From the NCBI GenBank assembly GCA_016190245.1, contig JACPQY010000041.1:1-45878 (forward strand): a stretch of DNA of 45,878 nt. The letters are read 5' to 3'. The first letter of the stretch is position 1, and every line of letters starts with the position of its first letter. Source of the stretch: Nitrospirota bacterium. Its GTDB lineage: Bacteria > JACPQY01. The notes under the pieces were generated by a model. The model was not told where the DNA came from. It saw nothing but the letters and a program-made list of their open reading frames with translations, and made no database searches. A program made the translations under genes and the position numbers. Shown here one piece after another: positions 31,242 through 39,827 of the stretch.

Positions 31242-32992
31242 GCAGGAGCACCGTCGGGCGGCTGTGGCTTGTCGCCGGCGTGTGGCTCGGATTGTTTCCC
31301 GCGTGCCTCCACCTTCGACCCGACTCCACCGGCGCCGTGCGCCCGGTTGACTTGGGGCGCTCGTCCACCCACACGGCCTTCGAGATGGTCTCGGCCCCCA
31401 CGGCCGGAGATCCCGTCTTCCGATACAAACTGCAGCGGTACAACCTGAAGCGCGTCGGCTACGAAGAAGAAGTCGAGCCCAGAATCCAGATGACGACCGC
31501 GGGGTGGATCGTGGCCGGGTCCGCCTGGGCCCTCGCGTTGGGCGGCGGCACCTACCTGCTGGCCGAGGGCACGAGAAACGGGAAGTCGGACCTCAAGTCG
31601 TGGGGTTCGGTCGCTCTTTTCGCGAGCGACGCCGTCCTGGCCGGGACGCTCGCCTTTCGTCTCTTCGGCCACGGAAGGAAGTTGAAACCAAGGTGGGTGT
31701 ACATCGACCATTCCGACCGGAACGTGGTGGACTCCGTGTCCGCCGCCACCCTCGCGCCGGTGGAGGTGCGCTTGAAGGCCCCGTCAGGAGAGCAGGCGTT
31801 CCCCCTGTCCACGGACCTGGAGGGTGTGGTGGAGATTCCCATCCGCGACCTTGAGCCGTACCTTTCCGCCGGAAAGCCCACACCGGCCAAGCTCGTGTAT
31901 CCCCACGACGACAAGACCTACACGAACTTCGCGGTCGGCACGGATGTCGCATCCGGTCCGGCCCTCACATTGCTCAAGCCGAACGAAGAGTTTGTCCAGG
32001 TGGATGACGAGGTGATCGAGATCTCCGCCCTCGCCAACGATCCCGTCGGGCTGCGCCACCTGGTGGTGCTCGTCAACGGCAAGAAGCAGCTCGACTACGA
32101 ACCCAAGGCTGCGCAGCGCGAATATGCTTTCAATGCCGCGGTCAAGTTGAATCCGGGGCTCAACGTGCTGCGCGTGCGCGCCCAGGGGCGGACCGGCTCC
32201 ATCGAGCGAATCGTTCACGTCGAGCGGTCCACGTCGCCCCCGCAGGTCTATGCGGTGTTCGTCGGCATTTCGCAGTACGCCTCGCTGCCGCCCGTCGGCT
32301 TCGCGGCGGAGGACGCGCGCGCCCTTCACGAGCTCACGACCCGGAAAGGCCTGGTCGGATCGGCCAACGCCTTCCTCCTCGTCAATGAGGACGCGACGCT
32401 GGAACGGGTCCGCGAACTCCTGGGCACGGAACTGAAGCAGCGTGCCACCCCCAACGACGACGTCGTGGTCTACTTCGCCGGCCACGGCGCGACCGAGAAG
32501 GATCCCGCGGCCCCGGACGGCGACGGTTTCGCCAAGTACATCGCGCTCCACGATACGCGCCCCGGCTCGCTCTATTCGACGGCACTCCCCATGGAGGAGA
32601 TCCGCACGCTGTTCGAGCGCATCCGGGCCAGGAACGTCCTGTTCCTGCTCGACACCTGCTACTCGGGCGGCGGCGGTCGGACCATTTCCAAGTCGGTGGG
32701 CAAGTTGTCGGACGGCTTCCTGAACCGTCTGGCCGAGGCCAAGGGCCGCGCGGTCATGAGCTCCGCCGGCCCGCTCGAGGTGGCGCGCGAAGACCCGAAA
32801 CTGAAACACGGGATCTACACCTTCACGCTCCTGGAGGCCCTCGACGGCAAAGCGGATCTCAATGATGACCGCGTCCTCACGGTCGAGGAGCTTCACACAT
32901 GGATCTCCGGCCGCGTCCGCGAGTTGACCGATGGGAAGCAAACCCCGACCCTCAGGGGGACGCTCGACCTCACACTCAGACTCGAACCATGA
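31238..32992 (+). CDS. Caspase-like (peptidase C14) lipoprotein
   Basis: A 584-residue protein. TTG 31238 overlaps the FecR-like stop and gives a lipoprotein signal ending LFPAC (Cys23). An uncharacterised N-terminal region with a hydrophobic hairpin (about 85-140) and an Ig-like domain (ALTLLKPNEEFVQVDDEV, LVVLVNGKKQLDY) precede a caspase domain from about 335: YAVFVGISQYASLPP, catalytic His416 in VVYFAGHGA, and catalytic Cys474 in LFLLDTCYSGG, then FTLLEALDG. The dyad is complete, so it should be an active cysteine protease or caspase-fold effector at the membrane. The downstream gene overlaps by ATGA. Confidence 0.87.
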   Translation: MSRSTVGRLWLVAGVWLGLFPACLHLRPDSTGAVRPVDLGRSSTHTAFEMVSAPTAGDPVFRYKLQRYNLKRVGYEEEVEPRIQMTTAGWIVAGSAWALALGGGTYLLAEGTRNGKSDLKSWGSVALFASDAVLAGTLAFRLFGHGRKLKPRWVYIDHSDRNVVDSVSAATLAPVEVRLKAPSGEQAFPLSTDLEGVVEIPIRDLEPYLSAGKPTPAKLVYPHDDKTYTNFAVGTDVASGPALTLLKPNEEFVQVDDEVIEISALANDPVGLRHLVVLVNGKKQLDYEPKAAQREYAFNAAVKLNPGLNVLRVRAQGRTGSIERIVHVERSTSPPQVYAVFVGISQYASLPPVGFAAEDARALHELTTRKGLVGSANAFLLVNEDATLERVRELLGTELKQRATPNDDVVVYFAGHGATEKDPAAPDGDGFAKYIALHDTRPGSLYSTALPMEEIRTLFERIRARNVLFLLDTCYSGGGGRTISKSVGKLSDGFLNRLAEAKGRAVMSSAGPLEVAREDPKLKHGIYTFTLLEALDGKADLNDDRVLTVEELHTWISGRVRELTDGKQTPTLRGTLDLTLRLEP

Positions 32993-34917
32993 CCTGCTCG
33001 CCCTGGTCCCGAGTGACCCGATCCTGCCCGGTCTCGAGTCGAACCCGGCCCGCCGGGCACGGGTTCGGACCTGTCTTGTTGCTCCTCTTCGTCCTTTCGG
33101 GGCCGACGACCACGTCCTGCGGCGCGGCCGCTTTCTTCACGACGGAAGAGGCGGTCAAACCCTCGGAGGCGCTCAATCCCAACGTCACCATCCGGACCGG
33201 CGATCACGTGCACGTGTTTCCCAAGACTTTCGTTGCCAACGCCGAGCTACTGGCTTCGCACGACAGAGCCGATTGGGAGAAGGCCAGGGAGTACTTCAGG
33301 AAGGCGCAACAGGATCCGAGCATCGCCTCCAACTCGGCCGCCTATGGGGAGTTCGCCGCCGATTTCCTGATCACCCTGGACGACCTGAACGAGGTGACGA
33401 CCTCCATACTGAAGCTGTTCGGGATGGAGGGAGCGCCCGCAAGAGACGTCTTCTTCTCAAATCCTCCGTCGTTCGACCTGCCCTCTCCGGCCCCCGCCCG
33501 CCGGCATCCCGCGGGGGACATGTCCCACGGTGTGATCGAGGACATCATGAACATCTACCTCCTCAACACCATCAACAAGAACATCCCAAGGCTCGACGCG
33601 ATCCTCGGAACCGAGGACTTCATGTTCCCCGCCAAGTCCGTCACGCTCGGTTTCTCCGCGGCCGGCGTCACGGCGGCCGGCGAGTTTGTCGGCTATCACA
33701 ACAAGGCCGTGGCGCTCTACCTGCGCGATCTCCTCTACCTCATCGGCATGGCGTCGAACGCGGTCACATCCCTCCGCTTCAATTCCATCAACCTGATCAA
33801 ACAGGCCACCTCGGGCCTGAGCATCACGGCCATGCTGGACAGCTTTTTCGAAGGGAACGGAGGCAAACAGACCACGCGCATCCTCAACAGCGATCCCACT
33901 TTTCTCACCTTCTTTCCCGAGCACCTGTCGCAGGTGAAAGACCTCCTGTTCGCCTACCTCCTCGCATCCGGAGTCAATGAAACCGTGCTCAACGACGACC
34001 CAGGGCACTATGCCGATTCCTTCATGGCTTTCCTGGATGCGGAGGGCTACCTCAACCTTCGGAGCACGGGGGAGGCCACGGCCACAAGCGGCGTCTTCCG
34101 TCTCGGGAAAATTGACCCGACGGCGACGAGCGGAGCCTCCGAGGCCCTTCGGCTGCACCTGGCCGATCCCGCGCGCCACCCCTACGTCAACGCGGCTGAG
34201 ATCTTCGGACCGCTCCTCGGCAACCTGTCCGCCGGTTTCAACTCGATCGTATCGCAAGCCGTGGTCTCGTCGCTGACCTCGGGGGCGGGGGGCAGCTCGG
34301 AAAACACGGAGATCGCCTTGAACGGCCTCCTGGATACGGTCGCGTCTCTCGTCGAATTCGTCTCCGGCGTCCAGCTCGGCGTCAACAAGAGTGTCTTCTA
34401 TGTGGACCTCCACCAGCTTTTCAGGTCCATCGAGAATCTGAGGAACTATCTCCCCGCGTGGACACGACCGCCGGGCTCCAACGAAGGGTATTTTTTCGAA
34501 GAGTTCGAGTGCGGCCTCAAGGCTCCGAGCAGCGCGCTCAAGATCGCGTGCCCGCCCGGCGAACCTCTAACCGATTCCAGCCATTTCTCGGAAGTGCCGT
34601 TGGATCAACTGGGCGTCGGAACCCTGGAAATCGGCGGCCTGCGCACCGACGATCCGGACTTCGCGACGCTGTGGGGCGAGGGCGCGCCGAAGGATGGGAA
34701 GAAATCTCCCTACGGCCACTTCCTCTGGCAGGACCCCGGGTTCGGTGCGGCCGTCTGGGTGGACCCCACCGCGCTGGACTGGAGTCGGTTCGGAGTGACT
34801 CTTCCACCTGGGACCACCGTGCCCTGCGGCGTGAAGCCGGAAATGCAGCAGCTTCGCGGCCCCTCCGGGGTGTGCTTGATGAATCTCCTGGTGGACGTCC
34901 TTGCCGTCGGCAGTTGA
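32989..34917 (+). CDS. Large unknown exported protein of the caspase operon
   Basis: A 642-residue protein whose ATG overlaps the caspase stop (ATGA). A signal-type segment lies at about 25-45 (GFGPVLLLLFVLSG, then TTTSCGAAAFF, possibly lipidated although the lipobox is poor). The mature part is largely helical (KAREYFRKAQQDP, LLNTINKNIPRLDAILG, GYHNKAVALYLRDLLYLIGM), with a glycine/Ser-rich stretch GAGGSSENT and two cysteine pairs near the C-terminus (ECGLKAP...KIACPPG, PCGVKP...GVCLMN). I recognise no family. Tight coupling to the caspase suggests a substrate, inhibitor or membrane partner. Confidence 0.75.
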   Translation: MTCSPWSRVTRSCPVSSRTRPAGHGFGPVLLLLFVLSGPTTTSCGAAAFFTTEEAVKPSEALNPNVTIRTGDHVHVFPKTFVANAELLASHDRADWEKAREYFRKAQQDPSIASNSAAYGEFAADFLITLDDLNEVTTSILKLFGMEGAPARDVFFSNPPSFDLPSPAPARRHPAGDMSHGVIEDIMNIYLLNTINKNIPRLDAILGTEDFMFPAKSVTLGFSAAGVTAAGEFVGYHNKAVALYLRDLLYLIGMASNAVTSLRFNSINLIKQATSGLSITAMLDSFFEGNGGKQTTRILNSDPTFLTFFPEHLSQVKDLLFAYLLASGVNETVLNDDPGHYADSFMAFLDAEGYLNLRSTGEATATSGVFRLGKIDPTATSGASEALRLHLADPARHPYVNAAEIFGPLLGNLSAGFNSIVSQAVVSSLTSGAGGSSENTEIALNGLLDTVASLVEFVSGVQLGVNKSVFYVDLHQLFRSIENLRNYLPAWTRPPGSNEGYFFEEFECGLKAPSSALKIACPPGEPLTDSSHFSEVPLDQLGVGTLEIGGLRTDDPDFATLWGEGAPKDGKKSPYGHFLWQDPGFGAAVWVDPTALDWSRFGVTLPPGTTVPCGVKPEMQQLRGPSGVCLMNLLVDVLAVGS

Positions 34918-34963
34918 ACATCCGCGTTGAAAACAACTCGCGCCCGTGAGAAAAGCCCTGGCG

Positions 34964-35995
34964 ATGAGGCGCGGAAGATGGGCAATTGCTGTGGCCCTCG
35001 TGCTCGGAGGACTGCCGGCCTGCGAGGGAGAGCGCCGAGATGAGACCACCGGCTGCCTGTGCCGCGGCTGGACTGATCACGCGGCGAATCCCCTGATCCA
35101 GCCGCCTCCCGGCGAACCCATTGTCGCCGATCCGACAGTCATCCTTCCGGAAGCATCCCCCGATGGTCATTGGCACCTCTTTGCCCACAGCCTCCTCGGC
35201 ATTCGCCACTACGTTTCGGAAGATGGCGTCGTCTGGGAGGCCGCGCCGGGCCGGCAACCTCTGTTCGCGGGAGCACGACCCTACGTCTATCGTGAGGCTG
35301 GAACCTACTACCTTCTCTATGAACTGTTCAGTGGCGTGACTCTCGGATCGTCCACCCTCAACATGCGCTCCTCGACCGATCTCAGGCAGTTCGGCGAAGC
35401 CACCACCATCCTCCAGCCGACCCTCGACTGGGAGCGCGGCTTCCAGTCCACCAACGGCAATCCATTTCTAATGAAGGTGGGAGACGAGTACTGGCTCTAC
35501 TACAGCGCGGACGGCGTGCTCCAGCCAGACACCGGCTTCTCCGAGCCCAAACACATCGGGCTCGCGCGCGGATCGGCCGTGACGGGCCCGTACGAGAAAC
35601 TCGACCGGCCGCTGCTGGGACCTTCGGCGACCGACCCTTTCGCCAATCAGGCAGCGGGCTCGATCAAAGTGTTCGAGGAGAAATGGCGCGGCTTGTGGCT
35701 CGCGTTCAACAACGGCATCTACGTGGACGCAGAGGGCCACTCGCGTTCCGCCATCCGTCTGATGACTTCATCGGACGGTATCGAATGGACCCCCCTTTGC
35801 ACCGCCCCTGTCGTGAGCCCCGAGGGGGAAGGCTGGAAGCGGGCCTTTGTGTATGCGTTCGACGTGAAGCGCGTGGGGCGCGAGCTGTGGATGTACTACA
35901 ACGCGCGCGACGGCTGGCGCGAAGGGGTGGAACGGATCGGTCTGGCGACCCATGGGGCGCCGGACGATCTGTCGGACCTTGACGCCTGCCCGTAG
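34964..35995 (+). CDS. Five-bladed beta-propeller lipoprotein, GH43/GH130-like
   Basis: A 343-residue lipoprotein with lipobox GLPAC (Cys20). The fold is suggested by a repeated pattern of glycoside-hydrolase propellers: VADPTVILPE, GHWHLFAHSLLGI, RPYVYREAGTYYLLYE, NPFLMKVGDEYWLYYSADG, HIGLARGSAVTGPYEKL and RELWMYYNARDG. Families GH43, GH62 and GH130 share this layout. Acidic residues are present at plausible sites (the Asp of VADP, the Glu of LYE), but I cannot assign a catalytic triad, so this may be a sugar-binding or uncharacterised hydrolase. GTG 34946 would add six residues; neither start has a good ribosome site. It lies 46 nt after the caspase-operon gene and may be its last member. 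Confidence 0.72.
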   Translation: MRRGRWAIAVALVLGGLPACEGERRDETTGCLCRGWTDHAANPLIQPPPGEPIVADPTVILPEASPDGHWHLFAHSLLGIRHYVSEDGVVWEAAPGRQPLFAGARPYVYREAGTYYLLYELFSGVTLGSSTLNMRSSTDLRQFGEATTILQPTLDWERGFQSTNGNPFLMKVGDEYWLYYSADGVLQPDTGFSEPKHIGLARGSAVTGPYEKLDRPLLGPSATDPFANQAAGSIKVFEEKWRGLWLAFNNGIYVDAEGHSRSAIRLMTSSDGIEWTPLCTAPVVSPEGEGWKRAFVYAFDVKRVGRELWMYYNARDGWREGVERIGLATHGAPDDLSDLDACP

Positions 35996-36001
35996 GCCCG
36001 C

Positions 36002-36826
36002 TCACCCCGAAGCGGGGTTTTCGATGATCCCCTTGAGGATCTCGAGGGCGCGCAGGCAGTAGAGCCCGTCCTCCACGCGTTCGTCGAACGAGTACCGGAT
36101 CGTCAGGATGGGACGCACGACCGGCTGCCGATCCGGGCTGACCACCACCTCGTCCCGCGCTTCTCCCGCCATCATGAAGATGGGCGTGTTGCCGTACTCG
36201 AAGAGGTGATGAAAGGGGGCCTGCATGCCGATGCTGCCGATGTTGGTGATGAAGATGCTGCTGAACATCGGATCGTTGCGAATGAACGCGGAGGGGAGGA
36301 GCCCGAGCCGGTCGAGATACCGCGCGAGCCTCGTGAGGAGAGCCAGTAGATACGTGGGCAGCCGGAACAGGACCGAGAGTTCCTTGTCCGTGGCGCTCGG
36401 CCGGTCGCTCCGGCCTTCGGTGACGCCGCTCTCGATCCGCCGGGCGAGTTCCTCAAGCGACAACGAGGGGTCGATCTCGCGCTTGATCGCCACGAGGGAT
36501 CCGGAATCCGACATCGCCTTTTTGGCGCTGAACGAAACCCAGATCCCGCGCCGCTGGTAGATTCGGCCACCGGCCGTGAACCGGTTGAGCCTCGGCCGGG
36601 CGTGGATCGTCCTCACCGCCGCCCAGATCAGAAGATGGAGGATCGTGAGTCGAAGCCCGGTTCGCTGCCGGAACGATTCCATGAACTCCAGCGTGCGCGT
36701 GACGTCCAACTTCTGCTCGAAGTAGACGATCGACTCGTTCCTCCCCCGCATGATGAACGGCATGATCCGGCGCGTGAGCGACAGATCGCTCACGTAGTCT
36801 CCGTCCGACCGCCAGCGCAGAGGCAT
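36002..36826 (-). CDS. E2-like acyltransferase (CAT superfamily)
   Basis: A 274-residue protein consisting only of a chloramphenicol-acetyltransferase/2-oxoacid dehydrogenase E2 catalytic fold; no lipoyl or E1-binding domain. RIMPFIMRGRNESIVYFEQ matches the N-terminal strand of the family, IFITNIGSIGMQAPFHHLFEYG the trimer and substrate region. At the active site DERVEDG (248-254) replaces the usual DHRxxDG: Glu takes the place of the catalytic His. I recall that DERxxDG is shared by a whole group of short E2-like proteins, so it may be a conserved variant, not damage. AAGGGG lies 9 nt upstream of ATG. No E1 or E3 gene is nearby. Confidence 0.75.
   Translation of the reverse strand: MPLRWRSDGDYVSDLSLTRRIMPFIMRGRNESIVYFEQKLDVTRTLEFMESFRQRTGLRLTILHLLIWAAVRTIHARPRLNRFTAGGRIYQRRGIWVSFSAKKAMSDSGSLVAIKREIDPSLSLEELARRIESGVTEGRSDRPSATDKELSVLFRLPTYLLALLTRLARYLDRLGLLPSAFIRNDPMFSSIFITNIGSIGMQAPFHHLFEYGNTPIFMMAGEARDEVVVSPDRQPVVRPILTIRYSFDERVEDGLYCLRALEILKGIIENPASG
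36005..36021 (+). terminator. Possible terminator of the plus-strand operon
   Basis: CCCCG-AAG-CGGGG followed by TTTT starts 10 nt after the propeller lipoprotein stop. It overlaps the last codons of the convergent E2-like gene, so its sequence is also constrained by coding. The stem is only 5 bp, so strength is modest. Confidence 0.4.
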
Positions 36827-36955
36827 GATGTCGCCCCTTGATTATCAGGCCCTCGCTGCATCCGCAACGGGCGACGCGCGCCGACCCACGGCGGCGTCCC
36901 GGTCTCGTCCCGTCTGCGTTGCCGGGATAGCCGGTCCCCGCTACCATGACCCCGC

Positions 36956-37996
36956 ATGGCGAGGAGGGCGCGAGAGCGGCTGGGGATGATTTCCACGGTG
37001 CCGCTCGCGATGGTGATCCCCATAATGGCCGGCCTAGGTCAGTCCTGCTCGGCCGCTCGAGTTGAGCCGGAGGTCGAACTTCCCGACGTCATGATGAATG
37101 AGGCTGTGGTTCCTTACCGCCCGGCTGATGCCGCGTTGCAGGGGAAAGCAGAGACCTATTGTGCCGAGTCTGGAATGAAGCGCGATGAGGTCGATTTCTT
37201 TCTCGGCTACCTGCCGTTGGCTGTCTTTGAAGCCCTGTGCGAGGGGATCGTCGGAGATGCTGAAATCGATTCGGTGCTGGGAGAACTGTTCGTCTCGGGG
37301 TACTTCGGTGGGGTGTGGTTGCGGGACGTTCTGGGCGCGAACGAGCCTTCAGGGGGTGGTGGGGCCGGCGGCTCCCTTGCCCTTGTGTCTCCGATTCTCG
37401 ATTCGAGCCGGGCGGGGATCGTTGCCGCCGGAGCCGCGGATTCCGGGGAGTTGATCGAGCGGGCGGGATCTGAGATCGAGTTCCTGCTCTCGCTCTACGG
37501 CTACAACCTCGGCTACCTGGAATACGTGTCCGCTCATCCGCCGCCGGGTTCGGCCGAGCCGGCGCCATTCGAATGCGCGAGCTTCCTTGGATGTGACTAC
37601 GCGGTCGTCCAGTTCGGTCCCCTCAAACGGTACGCCGCCCACCGTCCGAAATTGGAAGCCCCCCCGAATGCCGTCTGGCAGGAGGCGGAGGAGCGAGTCC
37701 GGCGGGCCGAATCCGTATCGCGCGAGACGGGGCGATCGGTATGGGAAGGGATCCTGGGTGCGAATTCAATGGCCGCCGAGCACTACCCCACCTTGCTCGA
37801 TCTGAGCCGGACGTATCTAGCCATTGCGGAAGCTGCGGTCTGGGCGAGCTTGGTGGGGTGGGCGGACCGGGATGCGATGGCTGCGGGATGCGGGCTGAGG
37901 ATGTCGGCCGGCTTGACGGCATGGTCCGGGAGCTACTTCGCGGGGCTCGCCTCTTCTCTCCCGAAGGGGACGTTTCCGCGCCTGACATGCCCCTGA
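36956..37996 (+). CDS. Unknown exported protein, possibly a lipoprotein
   Basis: A 346-residue protein with an arginine-rich start and a hydrophobic segment ending GLGQSC (Cys31), which may be a lipobox. The mature part has many cysteines (YCAESG, ALCEGI, FECASFLGCDY, AAGCGL, LTCP), a Gly-rich linker GGGGAGG near residue 130 and several predicted helices (WQEAEERVRRAESVSRETG, YLAIAEAAVWASLVGWADRD). I do not recognise the family. ATG 36986 is an alternative start. It is transcribed alone: the E2-like gene diverges upstream and FadL converges downstream. Confidence 0.65.
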   Translation: MARRARERLGMISTVPLAMVIPIMAGLGQSCSAARVEPEVELPDVMMNEAVVPYRPADAALQGKAETYCAESGMKRDEVDFFLGYLPLAVFEALCEGIVGDAEIDSVLGELFVSGYFGGVWLRDVLGANEPSGGGGAGGSLALVSPILDSSRAGIVAAGAADSGELIERAGSEIEFLLSLYGYNLGYLEYVSAHPPPGSAEPAPFECASFLGCDYAVVQFGPLKRYAAHRPKLEAPPNAVWQEAEERVRRAESVSRETGRSVWEGILGANSMAAEHYPTLLDLSRTYLAIAEAAVWASLVGWADRDAMAAGCGLRMSAGLTAWSGSYFAGLASSLPKGTFPRLTCP

Positions 37997-38116
37997 CCGG
38001 GCAGGGTCTCATCCTGCTCGCCCGTCCGGTCTTTCCGCGGGGTTGGAGTTTCCCGCGCATTTCCTTGTCGGTCCATCAAGACGCTCGCGCTGCGGCCCCC
38101 GCCGCGGGGGAGGGCG

Positions 38117-38152
38117 CTACTGTACAATGAACGGCCGTCCTCTGTACAGTAG
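38117..38152. repeat. 36-bp concentric palindrome
   Basis: CTACTGTACA (38117-38126) and TGTACAGTAG (38143-38152) are exact inverted arms. Between them, precisely on the same axis (38134/38135), is the perfect palindrome ACGGCCGT (38131-38138), with unmatched ATGA and CCTC on either side. Each arm also contains the palindrome TGTACA. A further partial CTGTAC lies at about 38214. The site sits between two convergent genes, with no T-tract. It could be a protein-binding or recombination site or an RNA hairpin with an internal loop. The rest of 37997-38267 holds nothing else I can support. Confidence 0.55.
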
Positions 38153-38267
38153 TCGTGATCGGGGCGACCGCACGACCGGAGTCCACCACCGGGGTCAGGC
38201 TTCATTCTCCATTCTGTACGACTTCGGCGCGGGGGGTGCGGCCACCACACCGTCACACGGCTTCCGG

Positions 38268-39794
38268 TCAGAACTCGTAGGCGGTGCCGAGCATGAAGAG
38301 GAAGGCCGAGCCCTCGTAGCTTCCGTCACCCACGGGGGAATCCTCGATCGAGTAGCCGAGGAGCCGCTCCATAACGTCGCGGTTCGCCTGGTCCACGCCC
38401 GTCATGCCGTTGAAGGCCGTGATGCGGCTCTCGGTGGATCGGCGGTCGAGGAGAAGATACGCCCCCGCGGAGGCATCGAGTCTCCAACGCCCCCATCGCC
38501 GTGAGAAGCCGCCGGTCAGGCCCAGCGTGGGCGCGTCGTAGGTCAGCGGTGTCAGGTCGCGCGCCGGCATGGCCTCCGGCTGATAGAGCACTCCTGCCCG
38601 CACGTCCGTGCGGTCCGACCACGCGTACTCCGCCCCCAGGCGGAAATCGAACACATCTTTCATTTCCTGAGGAATGACGCGCTCGGACAGCGTCAGCTCC
38701 TTCACGGACTGGCTCATGTCGAATCCCGAGAGGCTGACGCCGATCTCAAGGGGAGGTGAGAGGGGAATCGAAGGATCGTCCAGCTTGATCCTGAACTCCC
38801 TGAAGCGGCTCCACTGCCAGAGGTTCACGTCGGCCTCCGTGTACAGGCGGCCGAATCGCCAGCCGAGGCCGGTTCGGATCACGTTGGGAAGGGCGAGCTT
38901 CACGCGGGCGTCCTTTCTGGCGTCGATGTTCACGGGGTCCGTGCCGAACATCCCCATGCCGAGGATCTCGTTGAGGCGCGTGTCGAGCCGCGCGTCCAGC
39001 GTGCCCGTCATCTCCACATCGGCCCCGCGCTGATAGGCCGTGCCCGCGAAGAAGCGGCCCCGCTCGAAGCGAACGCCCGCGATGAACGAGGGCGCTCCGA
39101 ACTTGGCCACGTCCAACTCGGCCGTGCCCTCGCGGGCTGGGCTTTCCGAAGGGTGGGCGGATGACGTGATGGCCTGCCGATACCGCAGCGTGGCGCTGTC
39201 GAGGTAGAACGCTCCGCCGGCCGAAAGCCCCGCACCCAACTCAACCGCACCGCCGGCCATGAGGTAGTTCTCCGTCCTGGTCGCATCGAGGATCATGTAT
39301 CGCTGCGGGCCGTCATCGGGAAAATCGAGGAAGAGGGGTCCCACCGGCGTCATGAAACCGGCCCCGAGCGTGATGCGCCTCCACGGCAGAGGCCAGATGA
39401 AGAAGGCGGCGGGAAGCGGAGTCGGTTGTATCCCTTCGTTGGCCGCGGTTGGGTACGACGTGCCGTAGGGGTAGACGGTCGAGCCGCCCTCCGTTGCGCC
39501 CTCGGGCAGGGGCGCACGGGTGAAAGCGGAATTCCAGACGAGTCCCCCCAGCGAGAGGTAGGCGGTTCGCCGCTCGATCGCCGTGAGTCCGGCGGGATTG
39601 TAGTAGAGCGCAAACGGATCGCTCGCCCGCGCCGCGAACGCGCCGCCGCGCCCCATGGCCGCGGGGCCGTTGTCGGCGACGTACAGGCCGGATGCGTGGA
39701 GGCGTGGGGCGATCGCAAGGAGTGAACAGTGAACAGTGAGCAGGAAGACGGCCAAGCGGCAGCCGGATCCAGGGACAGACAACGAGCCCTTCAC
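38268..39794 (-). CDS. FadL/OmpP1-family outer-membrane protein
   Basis: From GTG 39794, 508 residues with a signal peptide ending APRLHASG. The mature N-terminus GLYVADNGPAAMGRGGAFAA, followed by DPFALYYNPAGL, is the FadL/OmpP1/TodX signature, in which the N-terminus plugs the barrel and the NPAGL motif is conserved. The rest shows alternating strands ending in aromatic residues, and the C-terminus is AYEF, the usual barrel-assembly signal with a terminal Phe. These 14-stranded barrels import long-chain fatty acids or hydrophobic compounds. A longer frame from 39866 adds residues coded by repeat-like DNA. Start choice is moderate. The hydrolase gene lies upstream across a hairpin element. 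Confidence 0.83.
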   Translation of the reverse strand: MKGSLSVPGSGCRLAVFLLTVHCSLLAIAPRLHASGLYVADNGPAAMGRGGAFAARASDPFALYYNPAGLTAIERRTAYLSLGGLVWNSAFTRAPLPEGATEGGSTVYPYGTSYPTAANEGIQPTPLPAAFFIWPLPWRRITLGAGFMTPVGPLFLDFPDDGPQRYMILDATRTENYLMAGGAVELGAGLSAGGAFYLDSATLRYRQAITSSAHPSESPAREGTAELDVAKFGAPSFIAGVRFERGRFFAGTAYQRGADVEMTGTLDARLDTRLNEILGMGMFGTDPVNIDARKDARVKLALPNVIRTGLGWRFGRLYTEADVNLWQWSRFREFRIKLDDPSIPLSPPLEIGVSLSGFDMSQSVKELTLSERVIPQEMKDVFDFRLGAEYAWSDRTDVRAGVLYQPEAMPARDLTPLTYDAPTLGLTGGFSRRWGRWRLDASAGAYLLLDRRSTESRITAFNGMTGVDQANRDVMERLLGYSIEDSPVGDGSYEGSAFLFMLGTAYEF

Positions 39795-39827
39795 GTTTTG
39801 AGTTGCTCGTTTCTCGATTCCCGCTTC

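Noticed and set aside
31784-32941. 385-codon minus-strand frame
   Set aside because: It is antisense to the caspase domain, with composition typical of GC-driven shadow frames.
39720-39745. Direct GTGAACA-type repeats in the FadL signal-peptide region
   Set aside because: They fall in the hydrophobic coding part of a signal peptide, and similar short repeats arise by chance there; no array or spacer structure is present.
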